In this document: positions 60,736-64,000 of the stretch, one piece after another
Layout of the letters: each line of letters starts with the position of its first letter
Numbering within the stretch: the stretch's first letter is position 1
Source of the DNA: an uncultured Lachnospiraceae bacterium
GTDB lineage: Bacteria; Bacillota; Clostridia; Lachnospirales; Lachnospiraceae
Direction of reading: 5' to 3'
Assembly (NCBI GenBank): GCA_948794795.1
Contig: CAQGLR010000017.1
Location: 21,515 to 85,514, forward strand
DNA: 64,000 nucleotides
The notes under the pieces: model-generated
Database searches by the model: none
What the model was told of the DNA's origin: nothing
What the model saw: only the letters and a program-made list of their open reading frames with translations
Program-made: the position numbers and the translations under genes

Positions 60736-61053
60736 ATGAAAAAATTTTTAACAGCTTGTCTTATTGGTACTATAGGACTTGGATGTATTACAAGTGCATA
60801 TATTAAAATTAACAGCACAAAAAACCAGGATACACAAACTGAAAAAGAAACTGATGCTGCTAGTAAATTACAAAAACTTACCAATGAAGACAATGTAAAA
60901 GAAGGTGGGAAACCTTCCAAAATCTATAATAGTGAAAGCTATCCCAAAGAAGATAACAACGGTATTGATACAATGCAGGACTTGCTTGATAATGATACTG
61001 GAAGAGAGTATGGTATGCCAAAAAATATATACAATTATGAAAGTTACAAATAA
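60736..61053 (+). CDS. Small exported protein with duplicated IYN-ESY motif
   Basis: 105 residues. The N-terminus MKKFLTACLIGTIGLGCITSAY is a signal peptide or anchor; GLGC is a possible but imperfect lipobox. The rest is very polar (Asn/Asp/Lys/Glu) and contains two copies of a short motif, KPSKIYNSESY (about 55-65) and MPKNIYNYESY (about 94-104), the second at the extreme C-terminus. Not recognised. The ribosome binding site is AGGAG. It is probably co-transcribed with the DJ-1 gene and is followed by a terminator. Confidence 0.65.
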   Translation: MKKFLTACLIGTIGLGCITSAYIKINSTKNQDTQTEKETDAASKLQKLTNEDNVKEGGKPSKIYNSESYPKEDNNGIDTMQDLLDNDTGREYGMPKNIYNYESYK

Positions 61054-61078
61054 ATAACTTTTTATACAGGTATAATTT

Positions 61079-61105
61079 AAGAGGGATTTAATATCCCTCT
61101 TTTTA
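61079..61105 (+). terminator. Rho-independent terminator
   Basis: A perfect 9-bp stem AAGAGGGAT/ATCCCTCTT with a 5-nt loop, followed by TTTTATTT. Confidence 0.85.
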
Positions 61106-61198
61106 TTTAACTTCATCATACAACTCCAGGTTCCACCACTTAGGAAATATTTTTTATGGACTGTACCAATTACTCATTTATATTTTTATAAAAAACCA

Positions 61199-61255
61199 TT
61201 GACAAAACTGTGCATATACTGTATATATTAATATATACAGTATATGCACAGTTTT
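61199..61255 (+). promoter_or_regulatory. Promoter overlapped by a perfect 52-bp palindrome (GntR/YtrA-type operator)
   Basis: -35 TTGACA (61199-61204), 17-base spacer, -10 TATATA (61222-61227). From 61204 to 61255 the sequence is a perfect loopless palindrome: the left half is AAAACTGTGC, ATATACTG, TATATATT and the right half its exact reverse complement, centred on TTAA. It covers the spacer and -10 region, 19 bases before the ABC gene start. The GntR regulator in the same gene cluster is the natural candidate to bind it. Confidence 0.8.
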
Positions 61256-61274
61256 AATATTAAGGAGGGTTAAT

Positions 61275-62177
61275 ATGCTTAGGGTAGAAAATATAAATAA
61301 AACACTTTCTAACAAAAACGACACTTTTAAGATAAATAATATTTCTTTTACACTTCCTAAAGGATATATTTGTGGACTGGCAGGGGAAAATGGTTCTGGC
61401 AAGTCTTCACTCTTAAAATGTCTTGCAGGGCTTTACGTTCCCGATAGTGGAAATATATATATTGACAACATGGATTTTATGGAAAATGAAGCAAAAATTA
61501 AAGATATACTTGGAACTGTACTTGAACCATGCTGTTATAACCCAAACTTTTCATTAAAACAGATTGGCATATATTATGGAGAACTTTACAGCAGTTTTGA
61601 CCCAGCACAATATAACAAGTACCTGGATATATTTCATCTTGATAGTAAAAAGAAATTCAAACATTTGTCCAAAGGAATGAAGACAAAGACACAGATTGCT
61701 TTTGCACTGTCACATAATGCAAAACTGTTTCTGTTCGATGAACCATCAGCAGGATTAGATAAACAATCCAGAAATGAACTGTCCAGAATATGCACAGAAC
61801 TTGTATCTGATGGCAGAAAAAGCATACTGGTTTCTTCACACATTACAGAAGACCTTGGGCAGATAGCAGATTATATTGCATATATGCAAAATGGCAGCCT
61901 GCTTTTCTATATGCCCAAAGAAACTTTATGCAGTAAATTCCATATTATTAAAGGAGATAACTATAAATGCAGACAGCTTCCCAAAGAAAAAGTTGTATAT
62001 ATGGAAGAAGGAAAATATAGTACAAGCGCTATGGTTATTGGAGGCGGGAAATACTCATCTGATAAAATGTTTGAGGTTTACGAACCTGATATTGGTGAGT
62101 TTATGTACTATTTTGTAAAAGGAGGGAGAACAAATGCCAAAAATATTGCAAAGAACTTTATTAACATCAATAATTAA
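61275..62177 (+). CDS. ABC transporter ATP-binding protein (YtrB-like)
   Basis: 300 residues. Walker A GENGSGKSS (about residues 39-47), signature LSKGMKTKTQIAFALS, Walker B LFLFDEPSAGLD and H-loop SSHITED. About 85 C-terminal residues follow the nucleotide-binding domain, as in YtrB/BcrA-like proteins. The ribosome binding site is AAGGAGG. Its last 44 bases overlap the next gene, so translation is tightly coupled. Placed behind the palindromic operator and together with a YtrA-type regulator, it fits Ytr-like operons induced by cell-wall antibiotics. Confidence 0.88.
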   Translation: MLRVENINKTLSNKNDTFKINNISFTLPKGYICGLAGENGSGKSSLLKCLAGLYVPDSGNIYIDNMDFMENEAKIKDILGTVLEPCCYNPNFSLKQIGIYYGELYSSFDPAQYNKYLDIFHLDSKKKFKHLSKGMKTKTQIAFALSHNAKLFLFDEPSAGLDKQSRNELSRICTELVSDGRKSILVSSHITEDLGQIADYIAYMQNGSLLFYMPKETLCSKFHIIKGDNYKCRQLPKEKVVYMEEGKYSTSAMVIGGGKYSSDKMFEVYEPDIGEFMYYFVKGGRTNAKNIAKNFININN

Positions 62178-62787
62178 CTTTTTAATTTTTTCATTTTTTT
62201 ATTATATAACCTGCATTATTATAAATATTATTGCAGGAAATAAACTGGATATCCAAGAAGAAAATCTAATGTTTATTGCAATTATTGTTTCAGAACTTTA
62301 TGATAACCGTATACCTGATTATATCTTTATTGCCCCATTTTCCAGGGCTGGAAGAATAAAGCTGCAAAGGAAACTCTTTTTTTACAATCTTTTGGCAAGA
62401 TGGATTATTATCTCTGCATTTACTATTTTCCCTAAAATTATAACTGGTACTGGCAGTGATGGTTTCCATAATTTAGGATTATATATATTTGAAATAACAG
62501 TAATATATCTTTTATTATTTATTACAGGGCATTTAAGATATTCTCATTTAATGAACAAAATAAACTTTACACTTACGGGAGTATTTATATATATATTTGC
62601 ATTACCTGCATCTTCATTTATATTTTTTCTAATCACCGAAGATATATACAATACATCATCGTATACATTTATGGCTGTTACGGGTATCCTGATAGCTGTT
62701 ATTTCACTATATTATTACAAGAAACACTTTAACAATATGTTAGAATTCTATTCTGATTATGAATTAATTACACAAATAAAAATGTAA
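62134..62787 (+). CDS. Membrane protein, probable ABC permease subunit
   Basis: A 217-residue hydrophobic protein with about six membrane segments (opening LLTSIINFLIFSFFYYITCIIINIIAG) and no recognised motif. It starts inside the ATPase gene with GGAGG upstream. Context makes it the membrane partner of the ATPase at 61275. It is shorter than typical ABC-2 permeases, but similar small membrane proteins occur in Ytr-like operons. Confidence 0.75.
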   Translation: MPKILQRTLLTSIINFLIFSFFYYITCIIINIIAGNKLDIQEENLMFIAIIVSELYDNRIPDYIFIAPFSRAGRIKLQRKLFFYNLLARWIIISAFTIFPKIITGTGSDGFHNLGLYIFEITVIYLLLFITGHLRYSHLMNKINFTLTGVFIYIFALPASSFIFFLITEDIYNTSSYTFMAVTGILIAVISLYYYKKHFNNMLEFYSDYELITQIKM

Positions 62788-62865
62788 GGTCATGGTATAA
62801 ATTATAGTATGGGAGAATGGTTTTTTGCAAGAATTTAAAAGGCTCCTCCCGAAAGGGTTTTATTT

Positions 62866-63240
62866 ATGAAAATATTAATTTCAACAACAAAGCATATGCC
62901 TATATATGAACAGATTACCAGCCAGATAAGGGATGCTGTAGTAAAAGGAGAATTAAGTGCTGGCGAAGGTATCCCCTCTATAAGGGTACTTGCTAAAGAT
63001 TTACAAGTCAGCGTTATAACTACAAAACGTGCATATGAAGAACTAGAAAAAGAAGGTGTAATTGAATCTATACCTGGCAGAGGATTTTATGTATGTAAAC
63101 AAAACAATGATCATTTACGTGAAAAACAAATGATGAAAATAGAAGAAAAATTCTTTGATTTAATAAATGAAAGCAAAAATGCTGGCATGAATCTTAATGA
63201 TATAATTGGATTAGTCAGGATGTTATATAAGGAGCAATAG
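62866..63240 (+). CDS. GntR-family regulator, YtrA subfamily
   Basis: 124 residues. The N-terminal winged helix-turn-helix shows PIYEQITSQIRDAVVKGELSAGEGIPSIRVLAKDLQVSVITTKRAYEELEKEGVIESIPGRGFYV in pieces typical of GntR. Only about 45 helical residues follow, the short dimerisation tail that defines the YtrA subfamily. It probably represses the operon through the palindrome at 61204-61255. AAAGGG lies upstream of the ATG. Confidence 0.9.
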   Translation: MKILISTTKHMPIYEQITSQIRDAVVKGELSAGEGIPSIRVLAKDLQVSVITTKRAYEELEKEGVIESIPGRGFYVCKQNNDHLREKQMMKIEEKFFDLINESKNAGMNLNDIIGLVRMLYKEQ

Positions 63241-63313
63241 TGCGGAAAATATATCTAAGACAGCACTTTTCGTTACTATTTGCACCATAAAAAGCATGCC
63301 ATGGAGGATTAAT

Positions 63314-63958
63314 ATGGAAGATATAATTATAAAAATAAAAGAAGCATCTGTATGTTTTAAGGATTTTGTATTAGAACCCTTAAGCCTTAACATCCCAAGA
63401 GGTTATATTACCTGCATAAAAGGTGCAAATGGTGCCGGAAAAAGTACATTTTTAAAAATGATACTTGGAAACTTCCCTAAAATGAAAGGGCAAATTACAG
63501 TTAATGGAATGGATGTAATAAAAGAACGTATACAGATACTTGAAAAAACAGGTGTTGTATTAGACGAAAAAATATTTTTTGAAAATGAAGATGCAATCAA
63601 AAATGAAGAATATTTTTCTCCATTTTATAAAAACTGGGATAAAGAAATTTACAGGTCCATGTTAAAAAAAATGAATGTATCACCAAGCAAGAATATAGGA
63701 AATCTTTCAAAAGGTGAAAGAGCAAAATACCAGCTTGCCTTTTCAGCAGCATATAAACCAGAACTGCTTGTACTTGATGAACCAGCAGCAGGATTAGACC
63801 CAGTATTTAGAAAAGATTTCTTTAAACTTCTACAGGAATTCGTGTCAGAATACCAGGCCACAATACTGGTTTCAGATAATATAGAAGAAAATTTAGACCA
63901 GATTACAGATTTTATAATTACTATAGAAAATGGTAAATGTACATATAAGTCCAGCTAA
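63314..63958 (+). CDS. ABC transporter ATP-binding protein
   Basis: 214 residues. Walker A GANGAGKST (about residues 35-43), signature LSKGERAKYQLAFSAA, Walker B LLVLDEPAAGLDP, and a shortened switch region VSDNIEEN in place of the usual His-containing SSH/TH motif. The missing H-loop histidine may weaken hydrolysis. The start at 63314 has GGAGG upstream. It is the second ATPase of the Ytr-like cluster; its permease probably lies beyond the window edge. Confidence 0.85.
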   Translation: MEDIIIKIKEASVCFKDFVLEPLSLNIPRGYITCIKGANGAGKSTFLKMILGNFPKMKGQITVNGMDVIKERIQILEKTGVVLDEKIFFENEDAIKNEEYFSPFYKNWDKEIYRSMLKKMNVSPSKNIGNLSKGERAKYQLAFSAAYKPELLVLDEPAAGLDPVFRKDFFKLLQEFVSEYQATILVSDNIEENLDQITDFIITIENGKCTYKSS

Positions 63959-64000
63959 TAAATGTCAATAGCAAAATGAAAAAAGATTGAAATTATTTTT

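Noticed and set aside
1..64000. tRNA or rRNA genes
   Set aside because: No T-arm GGTTCGAATCC-like signatures with matching acceptor stems and no rRNA blocks were noticed. A covariance scan would be needed to be certain.

Overview
The window is low-GC DNA (roughly one third G+C by eye) from an anaerobic, spore-forming Clostridia bacterium, most likely a Lachnospiraceae-type gut commensal. This rests on gene content: a class III (oxygen-sensitive) ribonucleotide reductase, a pyruvate:ferredoxin oxidoreductase subunit, an alpha/beta-type small acid-soluble spore protein, spoVAD-spoVAE, the SCIFF ranthipeptide and its radical SAM maturase, recU, ribonuclease Y and DUF6465. The organism call is inference; gene identities come from motifs read in the translated sequence.

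Layout. 0-16.8 kb: a NatAB-like ABC exporter (partial at the left edge), a Ser/Asn-rich small protein, a rhodanese, an AGCS amino-acid symporter with an unusual extracellular insertion, adenosylhomocysteinase, an Amidase_6 protein, nrdD, and an ABC/two-component module (FtsX permease, ATPase, response regulator, kinase). 16.8-20.6 kb: a strikingly AT-rich island of decayed DNA (ISAs1-like and IS3-like transposase remnants, a broken glycosyltransferase) plus one intact orphan gene behind a hairpin and a possible leader peptide. 20.6-25.3 kb: a second kinase/regulator pair divergent from a LanFEG-type antimicrobial-peptide immunity transporter. 25.3-40 kb: a GH43 lipoprotein and a long leftward housekeeping run (Hpt, recU, RluA, RsmF, small alarmone synthetase, LytM peptidase, proC, a DUF4445 protein, rny, recX, recA with a LexA box). 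40-44.1 kb: thiamine genes; thiE plus a HAD phosphatase converge on thiC-thiD, which have a promoter, TPP riboswitch and terminator. 44.1-57.7 kb: a cation efflux protein, the SCIFF operon, a spore protein, a sulfotransferase-like protein, DUF6465, spoVAD-E, a giant RND transporter with a coiled-coil insert, a LysR regulator and porB. 57.7-64 kb: an AAA-ATPase/PD-(D/E)XK protein, a DJ-1 family protein, a small exported protein, and a GntR/YtrA-type ABC operon behind a perfect 52-bp palindrome.

The most interesting signal is a family of non-coding, MITE-like palindromic elements ending TTTGAGTTTCC...GGAAACTCAAA. Three copies (25344-26059, 40112-40354, 59753-60003) each have their own perfect 9-bp target-site duplication. 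One is a 716-bp composite with repeated internal modules, and truncated or module-only remnants lie elsewhere. Also notable are the 52-bp palindrome over a promoter, a 62-bp dispersed structured repeat upstream of two unrelated genes, the SCIFF operon with a hairpin between precursor and maturase, and the leader-ORF/orphan gene in the AT-rich island.
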